From the NCBI RefSeq assembly GCF_000733935.1, contig NZ_JPON01000001.1, positions 806,001 through 870,000 of the forward strand: a stretch of DNA of 64,000 nucleotides, given 5' to 3'. A program made the translations under genes and the position numbers. Positions 17,001 to 24,964 of the stretch are shown piece after piece (positions within the stretch are counted from its first letter, which is position 1; each line of letters opens with the position of its first letter). The DNA is from Methylomarinum vadi (GTDB lineage: Bacteria > Pseudomonadota > Gammaproteobacteria > Methylococcales > Methylomonadaceae). Below the pieces are notes generated by a model. The model searched no databases and had not been told where the DNA came from. It was given only the letters and a program-made list of their open reading frames with translations.

Positions 17001-19523
17001 TTGGATACGGTGCAACCTGCCCATCAAATCACGGCGACGCTGGCTTCGGGCGCCATGAGCCATGGCGCTCTATTGGCGGAAGCGCATGAAGCAGTGGCTC
17101 AGGGAACCAACATAGTCGGAGCGCTGAGCAACTCCGGTGAAGGTGGCGAACATTCCAGCCGCTTCAATACGCTAAAATCCAGCAAAATCAAACAATTCGC
17201 CTCGGGCCGTTTCGGTGTCTGGGCCGGCTATCTGGCCGACCCCAATGTCGAGGAAATCGAAATTAAAATCGCCCAAGGCGCGAAACCGGGTGAAGGCGGC
17301 CAGCTTCCCGCGGCTAAAGTGACAGTGGAGATTGCCTCGTTACGAGGCGGCACCCCGAAAGTCGAACTGGTCAGTCCACCGCCTCATCACGACACCTATT
17401 CGATCGAGGACTTAGGGCAATTAATTCATGATGCCAAAGCGGCCAGGGTCAAAGTCATCGTCAAACTGGTTTCCTCCGAAGGCATCGGCACGATCGCCGT
17501 CGGTGTCGCCAAAGCCGGCGCCGATGTCATTAACGTGGCCGGCAACACCGGCGGAACCGGCGCCGCGGCCGTCACCAGCCTTAAAAATACCGGCCGTTCG
17601 CCGGAAATCGGTATCGCCGAAGTTCATCAGGCTTTAGCGGTAAACGGTCTGCGCGACAAAGTGGTTCTGCGCTGCAGTTCAGCCCATCAAAGTGGCTTGG
17701 ATGTCGTCAAATCGGCCATTCTCGGCGCCGATTCATTCGAATTCGGCACCACCGCCTTGATGATGCTGCGCTGTGTCATGGCGAAAAACTGTAACGTTCG
17801 TTGCCCGGCCGGTTTAACCACGGCCCATGAAGAGTTCAAGGGCGATCCACGCGTGCTGGCCCAGTTCTTTATGAACCTGGCCCATGAAGTGCGGGAGATA
17901 CTGGCCGAACTCGGATACGGCAGCTTGAAGGATATTCGCGGAAAAACCGATCTACTCCACCTGATCCAACACCCAAGCATGATTGGTCAACTGGACTTTA
18001 CCAAACTGTTGGCCGAGGTTGAGGAAGTCAAGGTTCAGAATCCAATCTATCTAGAAGCGAATTTCGATATAGACGACAAGCTGATCGAACAAATCAAAAC
18101 CGACTTGATCTATGGCGATAAAACACAACTGATTATCGAAGGCGATGAATTCAAACTAAATAACCGCAACAAAACGGTTGGCGGTCAGACGGCGATCGAC
18201 ATCGAGCGCATTTTGGCCTATGAAATCAGCCCAGAACACGCCGATTCATCGCAAATTATTTACACCAATCAACATGGTCGCCGCTATCTGGCGCCTGACA
18301 GCGTGATCATCCGTACTCACGGTTCGGCTGGACAAAGCTATGCCGCATTTAACAACGACGGCATGCGCATGGAACACACCGGCACGTGTAACGATGGCGT
18401 CGGGAAAACCGCCTGCGGCGGCACCATCATCGTTAAATCCCCGGGAGGCGGCTCGAAAAAGGATGGCGAAAACGTCCTGATTGGTAACTTCGCCTTGTTT
18501 GGCGCAACGGGCGGCAAGGCGTTCATTAACGGCCAGGCCGGCGACCGTTTCGCGGTGCGCAATTCCGGTGCGATGGCCGTGGTGGAAGGCGTGGGCGATT
18601 TTGCCTGTGAATACATGATTAACGGCGCCGTCTTGAATCTTGGTGCCTTCGGTAAAGGGTTCTGCACCGGCATGTCGGGCGGTAATGCCTACCAATATGA
18701 CCCGGATAATTTGCTGCAAAGCCTCTATGATAAATCTTCGGTTGAACTCCATAGCCTGACGGAAGAAACGGAAGTGTCTGCCAGCCACGAGCAGTTTATT
18801 CTGCATATGCTGGAACTACACGCCGAATACACCGACTCCAGCAAAGCCAAGGCAATTTTGGAAAACTGGAGCGAGGAACGCAAACACTTCAGATTTGCGA
18901 TTCCTTTATGGCTGTATAAAACGCAGACCGCCGAATATTTAAGCCGTGATATGGACCGCAAGGCAATGATCGAAGAATTATCTGTCGCCTTTGCCCAGCA
19001 CCAAATCGATCAGGTGAAACAGGCCTACACAGTCAATCAACCGCTTTTTGCGGGAGCGATCCCAGCCTATGGCGAGACCGACACCGACCTGACTTTCAAA
19101 CTGATCAACAGCTTTGCAGTCATCGACAAAGCCCAACAAATCGTCAAGGAACAGCTGAAAAAACAAGGCGAGCAGACAATCGATGTCAGCCTAATCAATG
19201 ACAAAGCCTATAAATTACTCACTGAAAGGCCGCGCAGATTACAAGATGCACTGGTCAAGAACATTCGCGAAGCTTACAGCAGCTATACGGATGAACAGTT
19301 GGCCTCGCTACTCGCATCCAAGCGTTTGCATGACTACAAAACGGCTCTGATCAAGCGCGATGTCCAAAGCATCTATTCTTTAGGATCGACAGCATGGATT
19401 ATTGAACAAGATAAGGTTAACAAAGCTTCGCTAAGCAATGTCCCATCCATTGAGGAAAACTTGGCGAGTTTGGCAAGCTTAACCATCGTTCAAGATATGC
19501 TGAACCAGGATCAAGCCGCCTAA
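14031..19523 (+). CDS. gltB: Glutamate synthase large subunit, atypical long form with C-terminal extension
   Basis: Transfers the glutamine amide nitrogen to 2-oxoglutarate. Seen: class II glutaminase domain with catalytic Cys26 after a short propeptide (SQDSCGVGF); central domain; FMN-binding synthase domain with GAMSHGALLAEAHEA and AKPGEGGQLPAAKV; 3Fe-4S cysteines 1248, 1254 and 1258 (CVMAKNCNVRC); GXGXG structural domain (FGATGGKAFINGQAGDRFAVRNSGA). At 1,830 aa it is about 300 longer than E. coli GltB, with about 190 extra residues after the usual end near residue 1640. The third cysteine gap is three residues, where the four-residue CHLNNC type is usual. No gltD is adjacent; a diflavin reductase follows. 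Start ATG 14031 with upstream GGATCGGG; ATG 14037 is an alternative. Confidence 0.93.
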   Translation: MTMSKNSQQNDKKTTLYDADFSQDSCGVGFITHKQSKQTHDLLVKAHEALCTIPHRGGMSAEGIGDGAGVNIDLSLKFFRKITGNSDLQLGQFGVANFFFPEDHAHYDSAARELINKKLAQFDLPVMIWRDIPVDTNVLNAAAIKAQLPIKQVIFARPQKLQDATHDVFEKYIQEALLAIEAEGFCRDELTGFYPLSMSSRTQVYKGRLNSFEVIPYFTDLYDKDHEIHTLFFHTRFSTNTAPATMMAQPFRYMAHNGELNTDKKNRLSENAIARQNNKHVVFPCGQSDSGRLDQTLTRRINEDALDIVTAILAMMPPAWENDPTLSDDVRAMLEYFSLYEEKNDGPAALIFGNGIRVGARLDRLGLRPLRSVETEHYLAVTSEAGQIDFPPEQVLKRGRIEAGGMIYFDHSTQQSYDSHQVMERLASEKDYKALLKEKSIHISDLPAIEFNEIDNDHEFNIEQRHTAYSLNQESFKFLLDPILAAGLEKVSAMGYGITPNALSGAEGGMSRYFSQRFAQVTNPPLDSLRESDGMTLRVALGAKPTFAEEQSKQLIIDSPILDRTQLEQIRRQQAVKVTTLDMLYTPDFDDAEKNEQSLERAFLAVCEQIEAAAKSGVGIIILSDANISKNKAAIPALLMVAAANQHMVHKGIRFNSSLVLETGQAASPHDVATILGFGASALCPLSVHNRAMTEYQGEAQMKALANFQKGVAKSLMKTMGKFGLCTVESYIGGEFFESNYLDTNEPKLNPYFPNINAPVGGAHFSDIAASATEWHHKALNVKDENDIPFLGLFKERQDGAGHTFGNTAVREYINMTDEDILYIPKQKAPAASDLAYMDTGYEKRTPEQIDAFGITPAYRSFTKNLYLERNARPAALRDIMAFPADISAAQSKEDFDRILCSQSLIGNNNFLIRGLAVKQSNGVVFNISLSNESSQNRLEQLAEHIKSRFDDEDFSTAIEGGELVIRVNDDEGLLHRYLSNVKPARHSIALDTVQPAHQITATLASGAMSHGALLAEAHEAVAQGTNIVGALSNSGEGGEHSSRFNTLKSSKIKQFASGRFGVWAGYLADPNVEEIEIKIAQGAKPGEGGQLPAAKVTVEIASLRGGTPKVELVSPPPHHDTYSIEDLGQLIHDAKAARVKVIVKLVSSEGIGTIAVGVAKAGADVINVAGNTGGTGAAAVTSLKNTGRSPEIGIAEVHQALAVNGLRDKVVLRCSSAHQSGLDVVKSAILGADSFEFGTTALMMLRCVMAKNCNVRCPAGLTTAHEEFKGDPRVLAQFFMNLAHEVREILAELGYGSLKDIRGKTDLLHLIQHPSMIGQLDFTKLLAEVEEVKVQNPIYLEANFDIDDKLIEQIKTDLIYGDKTQLIIEGDEFKLNNRNKTVGGQTAIDIERILAYEISPEHADSSQIIYTNQHGRRYLAPDSVIIRTHGSAGQSYAAFNNDGMRMEHTGTCNDGVGKTACGGTIIVKSPGGGSKKDGENVLIGNFALFGATGGKAFINGQAGDRFAVRNSGAMAVVEGVGDFACEYMINGAVLNLGAFGKGFCTGMSGGNAYQYDPDNLLQSLYDKSSVELHSLTEETEVSASHEQFILHMLELHAEYTDSSKAKAILENWSEERKHFRFAIPLWLYKTQTAEYLSRDMDRKAMIEELSVAFAQHQIDQVKQAYTVNQPLFAGAIPAYGETDTDLTFKLINSFAVIDKAQQIVKEQLKKQGEQTIDVSLINDKAYKLLTERPRRLQDALVKNIREAYSSYTDEQLASLLASKRLHDYKTALIKRDVQSIYSLGSTAWIIEQDKVNKASLSNVPSIEENLASLASLTIVQDMLNQDQAA

Positions 19524-19541
19524 ACTCTCATTTGATCTTTA

Positions 19542-19571
19542 CGCCCACTCTTTTCGAGAGTGGGCGCTTTA
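19542..19571 (+). terminator. Hairpin after gltB
   Basis: Ten-bp stem CGCCCACTCT, TTTCG loop, AGAGTGGGCG, followed by CTTTATACTT. The T tract is poor, so termination may be partial, leaving some read-through into the diflavin reductase gene. Confidence 0.6.
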
Positions 19572-19629
19572 TACTTACGAGATACACTTAATAAATAATG
19601 ATGGCCGGGAAGCAATTGCGCCCGGTTTA

Positions 19630-21384
19630 ATGGTTAAAAACATAATGAAAGCACCTTATATTCCACATAACGCACCTTTCAGTGACAATCAACGGGCTTG
19701 GCTAAGTGGTTTTTTTGCCGGCATGCACAGTCATATGTTGCAAAGTGCCGGCACTGTCGATCAGGCTAATGCCAGGGTGATCAATATTCTGTACGGCACC
19801 CAGACAGGAAATTCCGAATCGGTGGCCAACGATGCGGCTTCAGCGGCTAAATCACATGGCTTAGCGCCGGTTATCAAAAGCATGGACGAGATCGAAATCG
19901 CCCAATTTGCCCAGATGGAATATGTCCTGATCATCACCAGTACGTATGGTGAAGGGGAAATGCCGGATAACGCGCAAATGTTATGGGAAGCGGTATCCGC
20001 ACAAGACGCACCGCGACTGGAAGCCATGAAATATTCGGTATTGGCGTTAGGCGATACCAGTTATGACATGTTCTGCCAGGCCGGCATCGAGTGGGACAGA
20101 CGTCTCGAGGAACTAGGCGCCAGTAAATTGTTTGACCGCATCGATTGCGATGTCGATTTCGAGGAACCGGCGGAAAAATGGATCAGTGAAGTCGTACCGC
20201 TAATGGCCGAGGGTGCGGCCACCATGGCGGTTATCGATACCGGGGCGGAGCCAACCAAACCCGCCTGGAACCGTAAAAACCCCTTCCCAGCCAAAATGTT
20301 GGTCAACCATTTACTGACCGCCGCCGAATCCTCCAAGGAAACTCGCCACTACGAGATTTCCCTGGGCGATTCCGGTTTGACTTATGAAGCCGGCGATGCG
20401 CTATGCGTGATACCGACAAACTGCCCGCAACTGGTCGCCGACATCATCAAAGCAATTGGCTGTAACGGCGACGAAGACGAACCGGTCAATGGCCAATTAA
20501 TGAGCTTGTCCGAGGCGTTGCGCACGCATTTCGAAATCAAATTACCCAGCAAGGAACTCTTGGAGGAAATCGCTAGACGATCAGGGGACCAAGAATTGAA
20601 CGGGTTGCTCGAATCAGGCGACAAGGAAAAATTATCCGATTATTTATGGGGACGCGATACCCTGGACTTGCTGCAGCAATTTCCGGACATGGAGTTTTCC
20701 GCCGCGGAATTTCTAGCCCTGTTGAAACCTCTGCAACATAGAGCCTATTCGATTTCATCCAGCAGCAAAAAATATCCGGACGCCGTTCATTTAACGGTAG
20801 CTAGCGTGCGTTATGAAAGCCATGGCCGTGAACACAAAGGTGTTTGCTCGACATTCCTGGCTGATCTTGTGGATGATGACACCGAGGTCAAGATTTTCTT
20901 TCAACCGAATAAAAGTTTCAGAGTGCCCGATGACGATACGCTGCCGATGATCATGGTTGGTCCAGGCACCGGCATCGCCCCCTTCCGCGCCTTCTTACAA
21001 GAGCGTGAAATGCGCAAAGCAACTGGTCCTAACTGGCTCTTCTTTGGCGACCGTAACGCGGCCACCGACTTCATTTACAAGGACGAATTGGAAACGATGC
21101 AGGAAAGGGGCGTATTGACGCGTTTGGATCTGGCCTTTTCCAGAGACCAAGCGGAAAAAATCTATGTTCAGGATAGAATGCGCGAGCATGGCGACGAGAT
21201 TTTCGCCTGGCTGGAACGAGGCGGTTACTTTTTCGTCTGCGGAGACGCTTATCGCATGGCGAAAGACGTTGACCAGGCGTTGTTCGACATCGTTGCCAAA
21301 CACGGCAATATGAACGACGACGAAGCGACCAATTACATTAATCAACTGAAAAAGGACAAACGTTACGTCAGGGACGTTTACTAA
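19630..21384 (+). CDS. CysJ-like diflavin (FAD/FMN) NADPH oxidoreductase
   Basis: Cytosolic flavoprotein that moves electrons NADPH to FAD to FMN to a partner. Seen: 584 aa; N-terminal PYIPHNAPFSDNQRAWLSGF lead typical of sulfite reductase flavoprotein subunits; flavodoxin domain with YGTQTGNSES; FAD motif RAYSISS; NADPH motifs VGPGTGIAPFRAFLQ and FFGDRN; C-terminal aromatic Tyr. No sulfite reductase hemoprotein (cysI) is nearby. Its only same-strand neighbour is the long gltB, 106 bp upstream with a hairpin between, so a role in supplying electrons to that enzyme is possible but unproven. Start is ATG 19630 or ATG 19645; neither has a good Shine-Dalgarno. Confidence 0.88.
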   Translation: MVKNIMKAPYIPHNAPFSDNQRAWLSGFFAGMHSHMLQSAGTVDQANARVINILYGTQTGNSESVANDAASAAKSHGLAPVIKSMDEIEIAQFAQMEYVLIITSTYGEGEMPDNAQMLWEAVSAQDAPRLEAMKYSVLALGDTSYDMFCQAGIEWDRRLEELGASKLFDRIDCDVDFEEPAEKWISEVVPLMAEGAATMAVIDTGAEPTKPAWNRKNPFPAKMLVNHLLTAAESSKETRHYEISLGDSGLTYEAGDALCVIPTNCPQLVADIIKAIGCNGDEDEPVNGQLMSLSEALRTHFEIKLPSKELLEEIARRSGDQELNGLLESGDKEKLSDYLWGRDTLDLLQQFPDMEFSAAEFLALLKPLQHRAYSISSSSKKYPDAVHLTVASVRYESHGREHKGVCSTFLADLVDDDTEVKIFFQPNKSFRVPDDDTLPMIMVGPGTGIAPFRAFLQEREMRKATGPNWLFFGDRNAATDFIYKDELETMQERGVLTRLDLAFSRDQAEKIYVQDRMREHGDEIFAWLERGGYFFVCGDAYRMAKDVDQALFDIVAKHGNMNDDEATNYINQLKKDKRYVRDVY

Positions 21385-21415
21385 AAAACTCCCGGCCACA
21401 AAAGCGGGCGGGAGT
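21383..21415 (-). terminator. Intrinsic terminator, minus-strand polarity
   Basis: Inverted repeat ACTCCCG...CGGGAGT immediately after the reductase stop. The T run lies on the minus strand (six T), so polarity suits minus-strand transcripts arriving from the sugar transferase direction; the stem may also stop the reductase message. Confidence 0.55.
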
Positions 21416-21536
21416 AGCCTTCACCTGCCCGCTACCCAAGTTTTAGAAACAAAAAACCCCAGCTTTCGCCTTATATTTTTGTGCTATTCGTTTGCAACGT
21501 TTACCATAGCGAATAACAAATAATAAAGGCCGGCCT

Positions 21537-21740
21537 ATGTTCTTATTTACTGAATTCCTGCACAGCATCATCGTGGGTTTGATGATCGTGGTCCCCGTCA
21601 TTATCATTTACAAACGAACCGGCCTTAACCCTATTTGGGCGGCATTGGTTTTCTTGCCTGGCTTCGGCTTGCTATTGATCTGCCTGCAACTCGCATTGAC
21701 CGATTGGCCGAATCAGCATCGCAATATAGGTGACAGCTAA
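21537..21740 (+). CDS. Small hydrophobic membrane protein (67 aa), unknown function
   Basis: Two hydrophobic segments (about residues 8-25 and 32-53) separated by a short KRTGLN turn, then LTDWPN near the C-terminus. AAGG Shine-Dalgarno upstream of the ATG. The stop overlaps the ATG of the next gene (TAATG), so they are coupled. The ends of both proteins share a x(T/S)xWP pattern, suggesting tandem duplication. No function recognised. Confidence 0.6.
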   Translation: MFLFTEFLHSIIVGLMIVVPVIIIYKRTGLNPIWAALVFLPGFGLLLICLQLALTDWPNQHRNIGDS

Positions 21741-21928
21741 TGGAATTGTTCTTTTTATTAGGCGCCGCTTTTGCCATTTTCATCTTATGGCTGTGCAGTA
21801 AAATATTAGAGAAGGCAGGTATCGACAAAATCTGGGTGCTGGTGCTGCTGATTCCTGTCGTCAACATTATCATGATATGGGTATTTGCCTTTAGCGAATG
21901 GCCGGGGCTGAAACAGAAAAGGTTTTAA
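21740..21928 (+). CDS. Small hydrophobic membrane protein (62 aa), paralogue-like partner of the previous gene
   Basis: Two hydrophobic segments, a KAGIDKIW turn resembling KRTGLNPIW in its neighbour, and FSEWPG before a basic C-terminus. An AGGTGA Shine-Dalgarno lies inside the end of the upstream gene. Convergent with the sugar transferase, whose stop begins directly after. The pair may form a hetero-oligomeric membrane component; function unknown. Confidence 0.6.
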   Translation: MELFFLLGAAFAIFILWLCSKILEKAGIDKIWVLVLLIPVVNIIMIWVFAFSEWPGLKQKRF

Positions 21929-23317
21929 TCAACGCGCCCCTTTACCCCACAGAACCACCTCAACGGTGTGTATGATGATGGTTAAATCGAGGAAAAGGCT
22001 ATAATTCTTCACATAATAAAGGTCATACTGCAGCTTCTGGATCGCGTCATATTCGTTCGACCCGTAGGGATAACATAATTGGGCCCAACCGGTGATCCCA
22101 GGCTTGACCCGATGTCTTTTTCGATAATAGGGGATGGTTTTGGCGAATTCATCGACAAACTCGGGGCGTTCCGGCCGCGGACCGACAAAACTCATATCTC
22201 CCCGCAATACATTCCAGATTTGCGGCAATTCGTCCAGCCGAAATTTTCGGATAATCGCGCCGACTCGAGTTACGCGATCGTCATTTTCACTCGCCATGCG
22301 CACTCCTTTTATTTCGGCATCGGTGCGCATACTGCGAAACTTCAACACCGAAAAATTTTTATCCAATTCTCCAACTCTGGTCTGACGATATAGAATCGGT
22401 CCTTTAAAACGACTCTCGATCAAAATGGCGATAACCACTAACAACATGAAAGGCCAGCTTACCGCAAGCAATAATAAGCTGGCAAAGATATCGACTAATC
22501 TTTTTTCGAATGCCCTGAAACCGCCTCCGGCAAAACCATCAGAAAATACAAACCAACTCGGATAGATATTTTCCAAATCGATGATCGCCTTTTCCCGCTC
22601 ATAAAAGGTCAGTAAATCGATCACATCAATACCAAAGACCTTGCAATCCAACAATTCATCCATCGGCAAGCGACTGCGCCTGTCATCGACCGCGATAACA
22701 ATTTCGTCTATGCTGCAATCCCGAACGACTTGAAGTAGTTCCCTAGGCCCTTCAACCAAACGACAACTCTTGACCTTGATCTCGGCCCCTTCCAACGGCA
22801 GGCAAGCACAGACCTGAAACCCTTTGTGCAAGTAATGCTCATTGCTACTAATGAGCTGTTGTGCTTTATGTCCTGCGCCCACGACTAAAATCTTTTTTTG
22901 CAGTTTTTTTTCTTTGGCATAGCGATAAAACAAATAACGCAGGATCAGCATACCGGTAAAACTGAGCCCTAAGGCATAGACCAAAACACTGCGGGCAATG
23001 GTAAATGCAGGAAATGCATAATAGATGATGATTAAAGCGATGGTAGCAACAGTAAAGCTAATGCCGATCCTGTAGAGCAATTTATAATCATTACTCGTGA
23101 TGCTGCGTCTGTACAGTCCGATTCCAATGTTGGAAAGGGAAAGCACGGCAGCAAAAATGATGCTGGATAAGACAACATACTGATCCGAATACCAGGAATC
23201 GATATAAAGAAAACGAACATCATGCCCGTAACGCATCGAAATAAAAAAGACTGAAAATTCCAGTAAAAACAGCCCTAAATAAACACTGGAAATATAATGT
23301 CTGAATATTCTTATCAT
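21929..23317 (-). CDS. Exopolysaccharide polyprenyl-phosphate sugar-1-phosphate transferase, PEP-CTERM/EpsB type
   Basis: Initiates exopolysaccharide repeat-unit assembly by moving a sugar-1-phosphate onto undecaprenyl phosphate at the inner membrane. Seen: 462 aa; four to five N-terminal membrane helices; a nucleotide-binding-like central domain with ILVVGAGHKAQQL; then a membrane helix and the catalytic bacterial sugar transferase domain with ILYRQTRVGELDKNFSVLKF, KFRLDELPQIWNVLRGDMSF and VGPRPERPEFV. The architecture fits the group associated with PEP-CTERM/exosortase loci. A protease gene lies 15 bp upstream on the same strand; the VanZ/ligase gene is nearby on the other strand. Confidence 0.88.
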   Translation of the reverse strand: MIRIFRHYISSVYLGLFLLEFSVFFISMRYGHDVRFLYIDSWYSDQYVVLSSIIFAAVLSLSNIGIGLYRRSITSNDYKLLYRIGISFTVATIALIIIYYAFPAFTIARSVLVYALGLSFTGMLILRYLFYRYAKEKKLQKKILVVGAGHKAQQLISSNEHYLHKGFQVCACLPLEGAEIKVKSCRLVEGPRELLQVVRDCSIDEIVIAVDDRRSRLPMDELLDCKVFGIDVIDLLTFYEREKAIIDLENIYPSWFVFSDGFAGGGFRAFEKRLVDIFASLLLLAVSWPFMLLVVIAILIESRFKGPILYRQTRVGELDKNFSVLKFRSMRTDAEIKGVRMASENDDRVTRVGAIIRKFRLDELPQIWNVLRGDMSFVGPRPERPEFVDEFAKTIPYYRKRHRVKPGITGWAQLCYPYGSNEYDAIQKLQYDLYYVKNYSLFLDLTIIIHTVEVVLWGKGAR

Positions 23318-23332
23318 TATGTTACTAAGAAC

Positions 23333-24124
23333 TTAGAGTAGATTATTGTTTTTCAATAAATTCTGTAAATGAACAATCGGAATCGCATAACTGATGCCGC
23401 TCGGTTTGGAAAGAATATTTTCCTTACTTTCTTTGACAAATACCTTGTTGATAATTCCGATAACCCGCCCCGTTTCAGGGTCATACAAAGGGCTGCCGCT
23501 ATTCCCTGGGTAGGCTGTCGCATCCAACTGGTAAACCATATAAGGTTGCCGCAATCTTTTGACAATCTTGGCATTCAATTGCTTCGATTTTATCATCGGA
23601 ATGGCAACCGGACTAATCGCAGAGATGATCCCCCGATGGGTTACTGGATACAAACCGAGCACCATGCCGATAGGATAGCCGGTGAAAGCATATCGCTCTC
23701 CCTCTCTGACCTCTTCGTTACTCAGGGCTAACGGCGGCAACCGTCCCTTAACCAGCGCCAACACGGCGATATCGTGTGCGGTATCTACCGCCACTTCCTT
23801 TGCAAAGTATAGCGAGTCCTTGCCGTTTTTCTTGATAAATACAGCCAATCTCTCCATTTGCTCGATATTCAACGAAGCGGGCAGAACATGGGCGTTGGTT
23901 ACGACCAGATCGCCCTGGCCTATGGCGAATCCGGTCCCTCGAAATTCGGCACGGGGTGACCGCTTCGGCATGAAGGTGCCGACAGCGACGATTCCGGGTT
24001 TGATTTTTTGTAACGTATTAACAAGACTCTGACCAGCCTTTACTGAGTTGATCGTTGATAGCAAACTAAGCAATATTAAGGAAAATAGTCTCAGTGCTTT
24101 TAAAATCTGATGAAATAAAGGCAT
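23333..24124 (-). CDS. Secreted trypsin-like serine protease (S1C type, no PDZ)
   Basis: 263 aa with an N-terminal signal peptide (cleavage near SVKA-GQ, residue 30). Catalytic triad visible: His in VVTNAHV, Asp in DTAHDIAVL, Ser in YPGNSGSPL. It ends soon after the protease domain, so it lacks the PDZ domains of DegP/DegQ. Probable periplasmic protease. Placed 15 bp upstream of the EPS sugar transferase on the same strand, so probably co-transcribed and possibly tied to polysaccharide or exosortase-system quality control; that link is inference. Confidence 0.85.
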   Translation of the reverse strand: MPLFHQILKALRLFSLILLSLLSTINSVKAGQSLVNTLQKIKPGIVAVGTFMPKRSPRAEFRGTGFAIGQGDLVVTNAHVLPASLNIEQMERLAVFIKKNGKDSLYFAKEVAVDTAHDIAVLALVKGRLPPLALSNEEVREGERYAFTGYPIGMVLGLYPVTHRGIISAISPVAIPMIKSKQLNAKIVKRLRQPYMVYQLDATAYPGNSGSPLYDPETGRVIGIINKVFVKESKENILSKPSGISYAIPIVHLQNLLKNNNLL

Positions 24125-24199
24125 TTTGATTTAAAATCATTGTTTGGTTGTGATTTAACGTATCTTCATATTAACATTATGAACGTTTAAATAGATTAA

Positions 24200-24380
24200 G
24201 TGGGCTATGCACTTGACGCAAGTATCTACTACATTTAGTACTGGCCGCCAGGGAGGAAACGAAAAGACCGATTGTGGGGAACTGGCTACCCACATACAAT
24301 CAACGAGTTCGATCACGCTAAATTGTTGGTCATAATGACCACAACATATAGCGCTGCCTTGCGTCAAGTGCATAGCCCGT
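24200..24380. mobile_element. MITE-like non-autonomous element with 8-bp target duplication
   Basis: A 21-bp perfect inverted repeat starting GGGCTATGCACTT spans 24202-24222 and 24358-24378. Including two further bases at each side, the unit is flanked by the direct repeat TAGATTAA (24192-24199 and 24381-24388), consistent with an 8-bp target duplication. The interior of about 135 bp has no meaningful ORF. It lies upstream of the secreted-protein gene and may bear on its promoter. The parent transposon family is not recognised. Confidence 0.75.
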
Positions 24381-24471
24381 TAGATTAATTTAGTATAATC
24401 TACACTATTTGAAATTTTTTTTTCGCATTCGGCAAGCTAATCAATGCCAACTAACTAGAGGTATTAAGATT

Positions 24472-24936
24472 ATGAAACGACAACTTACATTGGGTATCCT
24501 GTTGTTATCAGGAATTAGCACTAATACCCTCGCCCAGTGCCCAGGAGCCGGCTGGAGTCAAATTACGACTGTACCTGGGTTACAGGGTACATTGATAGGA
24601 AATACGGTCTGCGTTAGCGACGGCAATAATGGATGGGATGCACAGGAATATCATGCTGGCAGTCCAACCGACGTTACCGGAAGTTTAATCGATTATAAAC
24701 ACGGACCTAATAATTCAAGCAACCCTGATCCGTTAAAAGCAATCGATCCTACGAGCCCAGTAGGGAGCTGGACTATTAATGATAATACACCAAATGCTGC
24801 AACTGTTACATACAGTTACGGTTCTTTATCTTACGAAAATGAAGTATGGCAAAATGGCTCTCAATACTGTTTTGATAATGGGACTGACGCCGTTGTAGCC
24901 ACAATTGAAGGCGGATCGGATGCATGCGGGCAATAA
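24472..24936 (+). CDS. Small secreted protein of unknown function
   Basis: From the ATG at 24472 (AGAGG Shine-Dalgarno 10 nt upstream) the protein is 154 aa with a clear signal peptide (MKRQLTLGILLLSGIS, cleavage near TLA-QC). The mature part has four cysteines (QCPGAG, TVCV, QYCF, DACGQ), consistent with two disulfides, and is rich in Asn, Gly, Ser and Thr. A longer frame starts at 24409 but would spoil the signal sequence. No domain recognised. It lies just after the MITE and 28 bp before the VanZ/ligase gene. Confidence 0.65.
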   Translation: MKRQLTLGILLLSGISTNTLAQCPGAGWSQITTVPGLQGTLIGNTVCVSDGNNGWDAQEYHAGSPTDVTGSLIDYKHGPNNSSNPDPLKAIDPTSPVGSWTINDNTPNAATVTYSYGSLSYENEVWQNGSQYCFDNGTDAVVATIEGGSDACGQ

Positions 24937-24964
24937 TAATCTATTGAAGAAAATGTCATAGATA

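Noticed and set aside
24155-24373. 72-codon minus-strand ORF across the MITE
   Set aside because: It covers the inverted repeat of a non-coding element and has no recognisable protein features.
24337-24403. Inverted repeat near 24360 as a simple transcription terminator
   Set aside because: Its partner is 136 bp away and flanked by a direct repeat, which fits a mobile element rather than a terminator.
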